Assembly: GCF_020991375.1 (NCBI RefSeq)
Contig: NZ_JAJLQZ010000009.1
Coordinates: forward strand, 1 to 64,000
Source of the DNA: Glycomyces amatae
Lineage (GTDB): Bacteria > Actinomycetota > Actinomycetes > Mycobacteriales > Micromonosporaceae
DNA: 64,000 nt
Reading direction: 5' to 3'
Part shown: positions 34,284 through 43,236 of the stretch, one piece after another
How positions within the stretch are numbered: the stretch's first letter is position 1
Layout: each line of letters starts with the position of its first letter
Program-made: the position numbers and the translations under genes
Notes under the pieces: generated by a model
The model's input: the letters and a program-made list of their open reading frames with translations, nothing else
Told to the model about the DNA's origin: nothing
The model's database searches: none

Positions 34284-35546
34284 TCACAGCGCGGTCGGGA
34301 CCCTCGTGGTCACCAGGCCCACGTCGCCGAGGAACCGCTCCAGGGCGATCGTGGCGATGCCGGTCGCGACCGAGTTGCCGCGCACGGTGGACACCTCGAT
34401 CGCCAGGCCCGCCGCCGCGTCCCCGGGGGACTCCTCGCCCACCCGGCGCCGCACGTCCGGCACGAGGTGGCCGCCCAGGGCCCACGCCGTCCAGCCGGTC
34501 AGCGTGATCATCTCGGGGTTGACGATGGCCACGAGGTCGGCGATCGCCGACCCGAGGTAGCGCGCGGTGCGTTCGATCGTCTCGGTCACGGCCGGGTCGG
34601 GCGAGGGCGGCTCCAGCGCCGCGGCCAGCGCCCCGATGAACTCGCGCTGCGTGGTCCCGGCGGCGAGCGGATGCCCGGGGTCGATCTCGGCGAGCGTCTG
34701 CCGGATGCCCTCCGCGCCGACGTACGCCTCGACGCACCCCCTCCGCCCGCAACGGCACCGGCGCCCCTCGAAGGCGAGGAGGCTGTGGCCCCACTCGCCC
34801 GCGAAGTTCGTGGCCCCGCGCAGGATCGTCCCTTCGAGGACGATCCCCGCGCCCACGCCCGTGCCGAGGTTGACCGTGATCATGCTGGCGTGCCGCCGCC
34901 CCTCCCCGAACCACAGCTCCGCCGTGGCGATCGCCTTGAGCGGGTTGTCGACGACGATCGGCAGGCCGAGGCGCTCGCGCAGCCGGTCGACGTGCGACCA
35001 GGCCGCGTCCGGCGCCGCCGCCCCGCCCCAGCCCGCCATCCCGCCGGGCAGCGAGATGCCCACGCCGAGCACGTCCTCCCGGGAGGCGCCCGCGCGCCCG
35101 GCCGCGCCCGTCCCCGGCGCACTGCTTTCCAGGGCACTGTTCTCCAACGCGCGGTCGAGCACGCCGACGATGTGGTCGACCACCCGGTCGGCGTCGTCGT
35201 GCTCGTCGGTGGCGACCTCGGCGGAGGCCAGCTCGTCGAGCGCCGCGTCGAACACGGTCGCCCTGACGTAGGTCTCCGCGACGTCGACGCCGACGATCCG
35301 CCCCCGGTCCCCGTTGAGCCGCAGCGTGGTCGTGGGCCGCCCGACGCGGCCGCCGGTCCGCCGGGCCTCGGTCGCGAGCCCCCCTTCGAGGAGGTCGCTC
35401 ACCACGGTGGCGACCGTGGCGCTGCTCAGGCCCGTGGTGCCGACCAGGTCGTTCCGGCTCGCCTCGCCCGCCAGCAGCAGCGCGTGCAGGACGTCGAGTC
35501 GCGATTCGCTGCGGATGTCACGTGAGGTGCGCCGGGTGACGGCCAT
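34284..35546 (-). CDS. ROK-family transcriptional regulator (glycan locus B)
   Basis: A 420-residue NagC/Mlc-like regulator. The winged helix is at about residues 18-80 (SRNDLVGTTGLSSATVATVVSDLLEGGL, GRVGRPTTTLRLN). The ROK sugar-kinase-like domain follows, with VNLGTGVGAGIVLEG, the FAGEWGH motif and the zinc-binding CRCGRRGCVEAYVG. It is the last gene of the minus-strand operon of binding protein, permeases and GH35, 18 bp after the GH35 stop. It is therefore likely to respond to a galactose- or glucose-type sugar produced by that pathway and to feed back on the operon promoter upstream of 41348. Confidence 0.92.
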   Translation of the reverse strand: MAVTRRTSRDIRSESRLDVLHALLLAGEASRNDLVGTTGLSSATVATVVSDLLEGGLATEARRTGGRVGRPTTTLRLNGDRGRIVGVDVAETYVRATVFDAALDELASAEVATDEHDDADRVVDHIVGVLDRALENSALESSAPGTGAAGRAGASREDVLGVGISLPGGMAGWGGAAAPDAAWSHVDRLRERLGLPIVVDNPLKAIATAELWFGEGRRHASMITVNLGTGVGAGIVLEGTILRGATNFAGEWGHSLLAFEGRRCRCGRRGCVEAYVGAEGIRQTLAEIDPGHPLAAGTTQREFIGALAAALEPPSPDPAVTETIERTARYLGSAIADLVAIVNPEMITLTGWTAWALGGHLVPDVRRRVGEESPGDAAAGLAIEVSTVRGNSVATGIATIALERFLGDVGLVTTRVPTAL

Positions 35547-35564
35547 GTCGGCTCCAGGTTCGAT

Positions 35565-38165
35565 CTATTCGGGGGCGGGTGCGGCGGTCACGCGCTCCAG
35601 GCGCGGCCGACCGTCTCCAATGGTCCCTCGGACGAGCAGGCGCACGCCACCCGCGTTCCACGCGCCCGGCAGCCAGAGCCGGCCCGGGTCCCCGCCGGTG
35701 AACCGCGGCCGGTTCGCGTCCTCCAGCCAGACGCGGCCCAGCAGCTCCCCGTGCGCGAACGCGCTGACGCGCACCCGACCGCCCTCGAACCGCAGCGAGC
35801 GCCCGCCCGGGGGCACCGGCACGTCGAGCCAGACCTCTTCGCCCGCATCGAGTTCGAGCGGCAGCTCGACCTCCTCGCCCCGGCACTCCCGCCCGGCGAG
35901 TCCGATGAGGGCGGTGTCGGGCTGCGGCTCGACCCGCCAGTCCCGCACGGCCTCGAGGCGCAGCAGCGTCGCGGCCCCGCCCGAACCGGGCCAGTGCGGC
36001 GCGGTGACGGCCACCTCCCGGCCCTCGCCGGGGGCCAGGTGCACCCACGGGTCGTCCGGGCCGACGACGCGGACGTCGCCGTCGACCGCGACCTCGCACG
36101 GCCGCTCCAGCCCGTCCAGGTGCAGCGCGTGGTGGCCCGTCCCGTCCACCGGCAGGGAGCGCCGGTAGGTCGCGGGCCTGCCGATCCGGGTGCTGCTCCA
36201 CCCGCCGAGGGTGCGCAGCGGCGCCGGGTCCCCGGCCCACTGCTCCCCGCCGTCGACGGTCCACAGCGCGGTGACGTCCTCGCATCCGGCCACCGACCAG
36301 ACGCGGCCGAGGCCGCGCAGCGACCCGATCGCCAGGCCCGGCAGGCGCGGGTCGTCGAAGTTCGCGTGGCCCCAGGTCTCGACCACGGCCTCGAACCGCT
36401 CGGCGCCCGCGACCGGCACGCGCACGGTGGCGCCGAACCGGGCGAACACCGCCGCGGCCCGGCCGTCGAGCGCGACGTCGACGATGTCGCCCGCGCCCTC
36501 GACCAGCAGCTCCTCCGCACCCGCGACCGACGCTTCGTAGTGCGTGCGCCCACGCAGGACCCCCACGGCCTCGGAGGCCGGCGGCAGCCCGTGCGCCTCC
36601 GTCTCGCCCGAGCGCGTCTCCAGGTCGAGGCGGACCGCCCTCGTGAGCGCCTCCGGCTCACCGGTGACGGCGCCGGGCGCGACCGGCCCGTCCGGGCCGT
36701 GCACGTCCTCCGGGTGGCGGACCACGACCTCCCACCGGTCCCCGCGGCTCTCCACCACGCGCCTTGCGGGCGCACCGGGTTCCGGCGCGTCCAGTTCGGC
36801 GACCGCCACGCCGCCCGCGCCTTCGAGCGCGACCGTGCTCGGCCCGCGAGCCGCGAACTCGAGTCCCGCCGGGCCCGCGCCGACCAGGTCGGCCGAGGCC
36901 AGCCGCAGCGTCCCCGGCAGGCCGAACCGCTCCAGCGGCAGGTCCCGCACCAGCAGCAGGCACGAGGACGGCGGCAGGGCGATCCTCAAGTCCCGCAAGC
37001 CGTCCCGGCCCTTGACGACGGCCGTCCCGGCCTCGTCGCCCAGGTTCGGCACGCCCGTGACCGTCCCGCCGCCGTCGAGCACCAGCTTCGACGTGGAGGC
37101 CGCGGTCGGCACCGTCGCCTCCGCGACGTCGTCCGCCTCCACCGCGGAGGCCCGCGCCAGGGCCGGGCCGAGCGTCCGCGTGAACGCGGTCAGGACGCGC
37201 GCCTCGGCGGTCTCCGCCCGCGCCTCGCCCACCGGCGACAGGTACCCGCCGAAGTCGTAGTCGTGGGTCATGAACCCGCCCGGGTCGCCCCAGTTCCCGA
37301 CTGACGGCGTGTACCCGAGGTCGAAGCCCGAGGCCTGGAGGTACGGCGCCAGCAGGGTCGCGCCGCTGACGAGCAGGCGCCGCAGCGTGGCGTGGCGCCG
37401 GTTGGTCTCGGTGACCAGCAGCGGCAGGCCCCGATCGGCCGCAAGGCCGGCGTAGCGGCGCACCTCGGGCTCGATGAACGCGGACCGGTCGTCCGGGTAG
37501 AAGTTGAACGCGGGGCAGACCCCCTCGACGCCGCCGGTCGCGCCGACCAGGTCGCCCTGGCCGGCGCACGCGATGAGCGGCACCTCGACGCCGTGCCCGA
37601 CCGCCATGTCCCGCAGGGCGCTCATGTACGCGTGCCGGTCGCGGGTGTCGAAGAAGTCGAGCTCGTTCTCCAGCTGCACCGCCACGACGCTCCCGCCGCG
37701 GCCCCACTGGCGCTCCGCGAGGATCGGCATGGCCCGGTCGAACCAGGCCCGCACGTGGCCGAGGAAGCGCGGCTCGGCCTGGCGCAGCCCGGTCCCGGCC
37801 TCCAGGCCGAGCCAGGCGGGCAGGGCCCCGCCGTCCCATTCGGAGCAGATGTAGGGGCCGGGCCGGGCGACGACCGCCAGGCCGGCCTCGTGCGCGAGGT
37901 CGAGGAACGCCCCCACGTCGCGCCGCCCCTCGAAGTCCCACACGCCCGGCGCGGTCTCGTGGAAGTTCCACGGCAGGTAGACGTCGATCGCGTGGTACCC
38001 GGTCGCGCGGACCTGCGCGAGCCGGGCCTCCCAGACCTCCCGCGGCAGGCGGAAGTAGAACAGGGAGGCGCACAGCAGGGCCTCCTCGCGTCCGTCGATC
38101 ACGAGCCCGGTGGGGCCGAGCTTCACAGTGCCCTTCACGGCGGCCGCTGTGGACAGGTCGCTCAC
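35565..38165 (-). CDS. Beta-galactosidase, GH35
   Basis: An 866-residue glycoside hydrolase with no signal peptide, thus cytosolic. The TIM barrel fills about residues 20-330: HAIDVYLPWNFHETAPGVWDFEG, VARPGPYICSEWDGGALPAWL, acid/base E168 in AVQLENELD and nucleophile E253 in LLVTETN. Beta-sandwich domains follow (about 350-866), including jelly rolls near WGHANFDDPRLPGL and in the C-terminal third. It removes terminal beta-galactose from imported oligosaccharides. The GTG start directly abuts the stop of the preceding permease gene, so translation is coupled. At 866 residues it is longer than bacterial GH35 minimal forms but within the family range. Confidence 0.92.
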   Translation of the reverse strand: MSDLSTAAAVKGTVKLGPTGLVIDGREEALLCASLFYFRLPREVWEARLAQVRATGYHAIDVYLPWNFHETAPGVWDFEGRRDVGAFLDLAHEAGLAVVARPGPYICSEWDGGALPAWLGLEAGTGLRQAEPRFLGHVRAWFDRAMPILAERQWGRGGSVVAVQLENELDFFDTRDRHAYMSALRDMAVGHGVEVPLIACAGQGDLVGATGGVEGVCPAFNFYPDDRSAFIEPEVRRYAGLAADRGLPLLVTETNRRHATLRRLLVSGATLLAPYLQASGFDLGYTPSVGNWGDPGGFMTHDYDFGGYLSPVGEARAETAEARVLTAFTRTLGPALARASAVEADDVAEATVPTAASTSKLVLDGGGTVTGVPNLGDEAGTAVVKGRDGLRDLRIALPPSSCLLLVRDLPLERFGLPGTLRLASADLVGAGPAGLEFAARGPSTVALEGAGGVAVAELDAPEPGAPARRVVESRGDRWEVVVRHPEDVHGPDGPVAPGAVTGEPEALTRAVRLDLETRSGETEAHGLPPASEAVGVLRGRTHYEASVAGAEELLVEGAGDIVDVALDGRAAAVFARFGATVRVPVAGAERFEAVVETWGHANFDDPRLPGLAIGSLRGLGRVWSVAGCEDVTALWTVDGGEQWAGDPAPLRTLGGWSSTRIGRPATYRRSLPVDGTGHHALHLDGLERPCEVAVDGDVRVVGPDDPWVHLAPGEGREVAVTAPHWPGSGGAATLLRLEAVRDWRVEPQPDTALIGLAGRECRGEEVELPLELDAGEEVWLDVPVPPGGRSLRFEGGRVRVSAFAHGELLGRVWLEDANRPRFTGGDPGRLWLPGAWNAGGVRLLVRGTIGDGRPRLERVTAAPAPE

Positions 38166-39095
38166 TTACTTCACTCCCGCACTTCCGCCTTGGAGGTTCA
38201 TCTCGTAGAGGTACTTCTGGCCGAGGTAGTAGATCGCGATCATCGGCAGCGTCAGGATGATCGAGCCGACCATCACCAGGTTCCACGGCGGCAGCTGCAT
38301 CGCGTTGCTGGTGCTCGTCATGTACTGGAGGCCGAGCGCGAGCGGCATCGACTCCTCGGAGTTGAGGTAGATGAGCGGGCCCATGAAGTCGCCCCACGCG
38401 AACGTGAGCGTGAAGATCGCGATCGCGGTGAGGATCGGCCACATCATCGGCAGGATGATCCGGCGGTAGACGCCGAAGTAGCCGAGCCCGTCCATCTGCG
38501 CCGCCTCGTCCAGCTCCCCGGAGATCCGGGAGACGAACTGCCGCACCAGGAACACGTTGAACGCGTTGGTGAAGAAGTTCGGGATGATCAGCGGCAGGTA
38601 GGTGTTCACCCAGCCGAGCTCCTTGAACAGCAGGAACTGCGGGATCATCGTGATCTGCGCGGGGATCATCATCGTGGCGAGCACGATGATGAACATGACG
38701 CCCTTGCCCGGGGCCCGCAGCCGCGCGAACGCGTAGCCCACGAGCGAGGACGAGAGCACCTGGCCCACCGCCGACAGGGTCGCGATGAGGACCGAGTTGA
38801 GGACGAAGCGGCCCACGGGCAGCCCCGTCGCGGTGAACACGGCCGTGAAGTTCGACCACTCGAACTCGGTGGGGAGGACCGTGAACGCGTTCTGCGCGCT
38901 GGTCTGGTCGCTCGCCAGCGAGATCGAGATCATGAGCACGAACGGCACGAAGAACAGCGCCGAGACCACGAGCAGCACCGCGTAGGTGGCGGGCGAGGCC
39001 TTGAACACCGAGAGCGTGCGCTTGCCGGGGTCGCCCTCGGCCCTGCGGCCCCCGGGGCCGGCCGCCTGCTCGGGAGCGGGTGTGGCGACGGCCAT
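38166..39095 (-). CDS. Sugar ABC transporter permease 2 (MalG-like, locus B)
   Basis: A 309-residue MalG-type permease with about six helices (YAVLLVVSALFFVPFVLMISIS first). The EAA loop is ELDEAAQMDGLGYFGVYRRIILP, followed by AIFTLTFAWGDFMGPLIYL. The ATG overlaps the stop of permease 1 in an ATGA, and the frame extends upstream only as an antisense-like reading through that gene. It forms the channel of a CUT1 importer with the next gene upstream. Confidence 0.93.
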   Translation of the reverse strand: MAVATPAPEQAAGPGGRRAEGDPGKRTLSVFKASPATYAVLLVVSALFFVPFVLMISISLASDQTSAQNAFTVLPTEFEWSNFTAVFTATGLPVGRFVLNSVLIATLSAVGQVLSSSLVGYAFARLRAPGKGVMFIIVLATMMIPAQITMIPQFLLFKELGWVNTYLPLIIPNFFTNAFNVFLVRQFVSRISGELDEAAQMDGLGYFGVYRRIILPMMWPILTAIAIFTLTFAWGDFMGPLIYLNSEESMPLALGLQYMTSTSNAMQLPPWNLVMVGSIILTLPMIAIYYLGQKYLYEMNLQGGSAGVK

Positions 39096-40066
39096 CAGCG
39101 CACCTCCGTCTCGTAGAAGACCCATTTGCGGGCCGTGCGGAACGCGATCAGGGTGAACACCAGGATCACGATGAAGAGCAGCCAGGCGACCGCCGAGGCG
39201 TAACCGAAGTGGTAGAAGGAGAACGCCTCCTGGAACAGGAGGGTCACCATCATCTGGCTGGCGTTGTCCGGCCCGCCGACGTTGCCGCCGGGCGCGAGGA
39301 TGTAGACCTGCGAGAAGATCTGGAACGCCCCGATGAGCCCCATGATGAGGTTGAAGAAGATCACGGGGGTGATCTGCGGGAACGTGACCGCCCAGAACTG
39401 GCGCCAGGGGCTGGCGCCGTCGATCTCGGCGGCCTCGTAGAGCTCGCGCGGGATGCCGTTCATCGCCGAGAGCAGCAGCACCGTCGCGCCGCCCGCGCCC
39501 CACACGGACAGGATGATCAGGGCCGGTTTGATCCACGTGGCGCTCAGGAGCCACTCGGGCCCGTCGATCCCGACCCAGCCGAGCAGGTCGTTGAGCGGGC
39601 CGGACGGGGCGAGGACCATCTTGAAGACCATCGCCGTCGCCACGAGCGGGACGAGCGTGGGCAGGTAGATGAACGTGCGGAACAGCTTGCGCCCCTTCAC
39701 CTGCTTGTTGAGCAGGTTGGCGAGCCACACGCCGATGACCAGGCCGAGCGGGACCGAGATCGCCGCGAAGTAGAAGGTGTTCCAGAGCGCCTTCCAGAAG
39801 ACCGGGTCCTCGGTGAGCGCCTTCGCGTAGTTCTCCAGGCCGACCCATTCGGGCGGCGTGAACGAGTCCCACTCCGTCAGCGAGATGTAGACGGAGGCGA
39901 TCATGGGCCCGAGGAGGAACCCGACGAACCCGATCAGCCACGGCGAGATGAAGAGCCAGAAGTAGAGGGCCTCCTTCCTGCGGCGCGGGGACATCTTGGT
40001 GCGGCGCCTCCCGGCGCGGCGCGCGGGGCGCGCCGCACCGGGGGCTTCGTCGACGGTGGTCGTCAT
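39095..40066 (-). CDS. Sugar ABC transporter permease 1 (MalF-like, locus B)
   Basis: A 323-residue permease. A basic N-terminal tail (RPARRAGRRRTKMSPRRRKE) leads into the first helix (FISPWLIGFVGFLLGPMIASVYISLT), followed by the WVGLENYAKAL segment of MalF/UgpA-type subunits. The EAA loop is ELYEAAEIDGASPWRQFWAVTFP. It is located 10 bp after the binding-protein gene and overlaps permease 2. No ATPase gene is associated. Confidence 0.93.
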   Translation of the reverse strand: MTTTVDEAPGAARPARRAGRRRTKMSPRRRKEALYFWLFISPWLIGFVGFLLGPMIASVYISLTEWDSFTPPEWVGLENYAKALTEDPVFWKALWNTFYFAAISVPLGLVIGVWLANLLNKQVKGRKLFRTFIYLPTLVPLVATAMVFKMVLAPSGPLNDLLGWVGIDGPEWLLSATWIKPALIILSVWGAGGATVLLLSAMNGIPRELYEAAEIDGASPWRQFWAVTFPQITPVIFFNLIMGLIGAFQIFSQVYILAPGGNVGGPDNASQMMVTLLFQEAFSFYHFGYASAVAWLLFIVILVFTLIAFRTARKWVFYETEVR

Positions 40067-40076
40067 CGGGGCCGCC

Positions 40077-41348
40077 CTACTCGATGATCGACTCGAGCTG
40101 CGTCTGGACCTTGTCGAGCTCGGTCTGGGCGTCGCCGCCCTCGTTCCAGAACGTGCCGAGGTTGTCGTCGAAGGCGGCCATCATCTCGTTCCACTCGGGA
40201 ATGAAGGGGGCGCGGAGGATGAAGTCGGCCGACTCGCCGAACGCGCCCATGTTCAGGTCCTCGGGGGCCCACTCGGGGTGCAGGAACGCGTCGGACTGCT
40301 GCACTTCGAGGTTGGCCGGGACGTCCAGGGCGTTGTCGATGAGGACCTGCTGCGCCTCGACGTCGGTGAGGAGCTCGATCGCCTCGAAGGCCTTGTCCGG
40401 GTTCTCGCTGTCGCGGGTGATCGCCAGGCCCGAGCCGAAGCCGGACACGGCCTGCTGCTCGCCCTGCCACATCGGGGCGATGCCCCAGTCGAAGTCGGCC
40501 TCGGCGAGGCCGATGATGCCCCAGAACCCGGTGGTGTTCATGGCGACGGTCTGCGCGGCGAACGCCTGGTCGCCGCCGACGTCGGGGCCCATGTCCGCGT
40601 ACTCGGCGGGGGTGGGCACGACGTGGTCGACGTGCGCCAGGTCGTTGGCCCACTGGAGGGCCTCGGCGACCTCGGGGGAGTTGGCGGTCGGCCGGCCGGA
40701 GTCGTCGATGATCTGCCCGCCGTTCTGGTACGCGAAGCTCCACCACTGCGCCCACCAGCCGGCGCCGCCGTAGCCCCACTGCTCGCCGGGGACCGTCAGC
40801 TGCTCCATGGCGGCGTGAGCGTCCTCCTGGGTCCACTCGGCGGTGGGGTACTCGATGCCGGCGGCGTCGAACAGGTCCTTGTTGTAGAAGACGACCATCG
40901 CGCCCGAGCGGTCGGGGATCGCGTAGGTCTCGCCCTCGTAGGCGTAGAGGTCGGCCACGGGGCCGAAGCGCTGCTCCATGTCCAGGCCGGAGGAGTCGAT
41001 GTGCTCGCCGAGCGGCAGGAGCTGGCTCTTGGACGAGTAGGAGTTGACGTTCTCGGCGACCTGCATGATGTCGGGGCCGTCGCCGCCGGCGATCATCGTC
41101 TGGACCTTCTGCGCGTACTGGTCCGAGGGGATGAGCTGGAGTTCGATCTCGATGTCGGGGTTCTCGGCCTCGATGAGGTCGATGCGCTGCTGGTACGTCT
41201 CCTTCTCGGCGTCGCCGCCCCAGACCACCATCGAGAGGGCGCCGTCGTCGCCGCCTCCGCCGGAGCCGCAGGCCGTCAGGCCCGCCGCTCCGATCAGTGC
41301 CGTCGCCGCGATGCCGGCCCGAGTGTGCCAGCGAACCTTGTCCACCAT
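40077..41348 (-). CDS. Sugar ABC transporter substrate-binding lipoprotein (locus B)
   Basis: A 423-residue extracellular solute-binding protein. The signal peptide ends in lipobox LTAC with Cys27 lipidated, then a GSGGGG linker. The motifs are LSMVVWGGDAEKETYQQRIDLIEAENPDIEIEL, GDGPDIMQVAENV and VVFYNKDLFDAAGIEYP. It captures an oligosaccharide for the two downstream permeases; the GH35 enzyme suggests a beta-galactoside. GGAGGCGG precedes the ATG. The 5' leader contains a nine-base-pair hairpin, and a site resembling the locus C operators lies further upstream. Confidence 0.93.
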   Translation of the reverse strand: MVDKVRWHTRAGIAATALIGAAGLTACGSGGGGDDGALSMVVWGGDAEKETYQQRIDLIEAENPDIEIELQLIPSDQYAQKVQTMIAGGDGPDIMQVAENVNSYSSKSQLLPLGEHIDSSGLDMEQRFGPVADLYAYEGETYAIPDRSGAMVVFYNKDLFDAAGIEYPTAEWTQEDAHAAMEQLTVPGEQWGYGGAGWWAQWWSFAYQNGGQIIDDSGRPTANSPEVAEALQWANDLAHVDHVVPTPAEYADMGPDVGGDQAFAAQTVAMNTTGFWGIIGLAEADFDWGIAPMWQGEQQAVSGFGSGLAITRDSENPDKAFEAIELLTDVEAQQVLIDNALDVPANLEVQQSDAFLHPEWAPEDLNMGAFGESADFILRAPFIPEWNEMMAAFDDNLGTFWNEGGDAQTELDKVQTQLESIIE

Positions 41349-41379
41349 GTCTTCCGCCTCCTTGCGGTCGGGGGTTGGA

Positions 41380-41400
41380 CGCCGACGCGGAGCGTCGGCG
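41380..41400 (-). promoter_or_regulatory. Leader hairpin before locus B binding-protein gene
   Basis: CGCCGACGC (41380-41388) pairs with GCGTCGGCG (41392-41400) around a three-base loop. It lies 32 bases upstream of the start codon, within the expected 5' leader. It could protect or attenuate the mRNA. No T tract follows. Confidence 0.45.
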
Positions 41401-41456
41401 GTGAGTTAAGACACCGATAAATCTAACCAACAGAAAAAGTGCGGTACAGATGTGAC

Positions 41457-41470
41457 CGATAACGATTTCA
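41457..41470. promoter_or_regulatory. LacI-type operator before locus B, matching locus C sites
   Basis: CGATAACGATTTCA shares 13 identical bases (GATAACGATTTCA) with the operator at 54455-54468 in the galactosidase locus. It lies about 110 bp upstream of the binding-protein start codon in a 236-bp gap that also contains AT-rich promoter-like sequence (TTGGTT, TAGATT on the minus strand). Confidence 0.55.
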
Positions 41471-41584
41471 TAATGCTTGACCCCGCTGACATGGGACGAA
41501 ACCGCGCACTCGGGCACAGTCTCCCCCTGGCGGGCCGCGTCCCGACCGCCGCGTCACTGGGGCGGGAGTGAATGATGGGGCCCC

Positions 41585-42343
41585 ATGAGCGAACTCCCCT
41601 CCGACCCCGCCGCCTGGGCCGCCCTCGCGCTGGCCGCCGCGCTCGTCGGGTTCTCCAAGACCGGCATCAACGGCACCGCTTCGCTCTCCATCCTGCTGTT
41701 CGCGACCGTGCTCCCCGCCAAGGAGTCCACCGGCGCCCTCCTGCCGGTGCTCGTCATCGGCGACCTGTTCGCGATCCGCTTCTACTCGCGCCACGTCGCC
41801 TGGCCGGTCCTCGCCCGGCTCGCCCCCTGGGTCGTGATCGGCGTCGGGGCCGGGGCGGTCGCCCTCTGGTACGCCGACGACGCCCTCATGCGCGTCGTCA
41901 TCGGCGCCGTCCTCCTCGCCATGCTCGCCCTCCAGGTCTGGTCGAGGCTGCGGCCCCGGCCCGACGAGGCCGCGCCGCCCCGCGGCCTCGCCCGCCGGAG
42001 CGCGGCGGCCGGGACCGGCGTCGCGGCGGGCGCGGCCACGATGCTCGCCAACGCGGCCGGGCCGGTCATGGTCCTCTACCTGATGCTCTCGGGCTTCCCG
42101 AAGCTGCGGTTCCTCGGCACGATGGCCTGGTTCTTCTTCGCCGTCAACCTCTTCAAGGTCCCCGTCAGCGCCGGCCTCGGCCTCATCACCTGGACCACGA
42201 TGCTCACGGCCCTGATCCTGGTGCCCGCCGTCGCGCTCGGCGCCTTCACCGGCCGGGCGGTCGTGCACCGCGTCGACCAGAAGCAGTTCGAGATCGCTAC
42301 GCTCGCCCTCTCGGCGGTCGGCGCCGCCCTGCTCATCATCTGA
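41585..42343 (+). CDS. TSUP-family (TauE/SafE) anion transporter
   Basis: A 252-residue membrane protein with about eight helices in two repeated halves, each with the family's glycine-rich stretches (LVGFSKTGINGTASLSILLFATVLP; TMLANAAGPVMVLYLMLSGFPKLRFLGTMAWFF). TSUP proteins move sulfite, sulfonates or other organic anions across the inner membrane; the substrate here is unknown. It is 16 bp before the nucleotidyltransferase gene and probably co-transcribed. The start context contains the palindrome GGGGCCCC. Confidence 0.9.
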   Translation: MSELPSDPAAWAALALAAALVGFSKTGINGTASLSILLFATVLPAKESTGALLPVLVIGDLFAIRFYSRHVAWPVLARLAPWVVIGVGAGAVALWYADDALMRVVIGAVLLAMLALQVWSRLRPRPDEAAPPRGLARRSAAAGTGVAAGAATMLANAAGPVMVLYLMLSGFPKLRFLGTMAWFFFAVNLFKVPVSAGLGLITWTTMLTALILVPAVALGAFTGRAVVHRVDQKQFEIATLALSAVGAALLII

Positions 42344-42359
42344 CCCGGAGGACGCGCAC

Positions 42360-43139
42360 ATGCACCGCACCGGCGAGACCGGGCCCTGGGCCCTGGTCGC
42401 GGCCCTGAACGCCTGGGCCCTGGACACCGACTGGGTCGACTGGGTCGAGATCGGCGGCTCCCTCGGCCGCGGCGCCGGCGACGAGCTCTCCGACGTCGAC
42501 GCCGGGATCGGCGTCCGCGGCCTCGCCGACCGCCCCGGCCGCGTCGACGAGGCCCTCGACGCCGCGCGCGGCCTCGCGCCCCTCGCCGCCGCCCTCGTCC
42601 AGCAGTGGGACGGCGGCGCCGCCCACCTCCTCTGCGCCTACCGCGACGGCCGCCAGCTCTCGCTCGTCGTCCTCGACGAGGCCGTCCGCACCGGCCTGCC
42701 CCCGCAGGCGATCGCCGCCGTCGACAAGTCCGGCCGCCTCGCCCGCGCCCTCGACCGGGACCGCTGGGACCCCGACGAGGCCGCCGTCCGCGAATGGGCC
42801 TTCCTGGCCTGGATCGCGATCGGCGACGCTGCTCGCCACCGGCTCCGCGACCACCCCTGGCGCGCACTGGCATCGCTCACCGAGGCCCGCGACCGGCTCT
42901 GGCGGCTCCACGCGCACGCCCTCGGCCTGGTCTACCCCGAGTTCGGCGCCGTCACCGTCGAGAACGCCGAAGCCGAACCGCCGCAGGGCATCGAGCGCAC
43001 CCACCCCCGCGACCTGAGCCCCGGCGAGCTGCGCCGCGCGCTCGCGGCCACCGGCGGCCTCCTCGCCCCGTACACCTCGGGGGACCTGCGCGACCTCGCC
43101 GACACGGTCGAGCACCGCGTGGCCCTCCTGTCCGAATAG
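42360..43139 (+). CDS. Nucleotidyltransferase-fold protein (aminoglycoside adenylyltransferase-like)
   Basis: A 259-residue protein with the polymerase-beta-like nucleotidyltransferase motif GGSLGRGAGDELSDVDAGI (about residues 33-51): the GGS helix and the two Asp residues (DVD) that bind metal and ATP. A third acidic strand (QLSLVVLDE) fits. The helical C-terminal half (FLAWIAIGDAARHRLRDHPWRALASLTEARDRLW) resembles the substrate-binding domain of aminoglycoside or lincosamide nucleotidyltransferases, but such proteins are frequent without any resistance role. GGAGG lies eight bases before the ATG. Confidence 0.82.
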   Translation: MHRTGETGPWALVAALNAWALDTDWVDWVEIGGSLGRGAGDELSDVDAGIGVRGLADRPGRVDEALDAARGLAPLAAALVQQWDGGAAHLLCAYRDGRQLSLVVLDEAVRTGLPPQAIAAVDKSGRLARALDRDRWDPDEAAVREWAFLAWIAIGDAARHRLRDHPWRALASLTEARDRLWRLHAHALGLVYPEFGAVTVENAEAEPPQGIERTHPRDLSPGELRRALAATGGLLAPYTSGDLRDLADTVEHRVALLSE

Positions 43140-43236
43140 GTCCCCGGCTCTCAGCAAGCGGTCAGTCGCCTCCCAGGTCCGGCACACCGAAGGCCACGTA
43201 GGCTCGAACGCGACATATCGAACCGAGGGGGCCTGA

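Noticed and set aside
42360-43139. Aminoglycoside resistance gene
   Set aside because: The nucleotidyltransferase motif is real, but substrate-specific residues of known resistance enzymes cannot be recognised, so only the fold is claimed.
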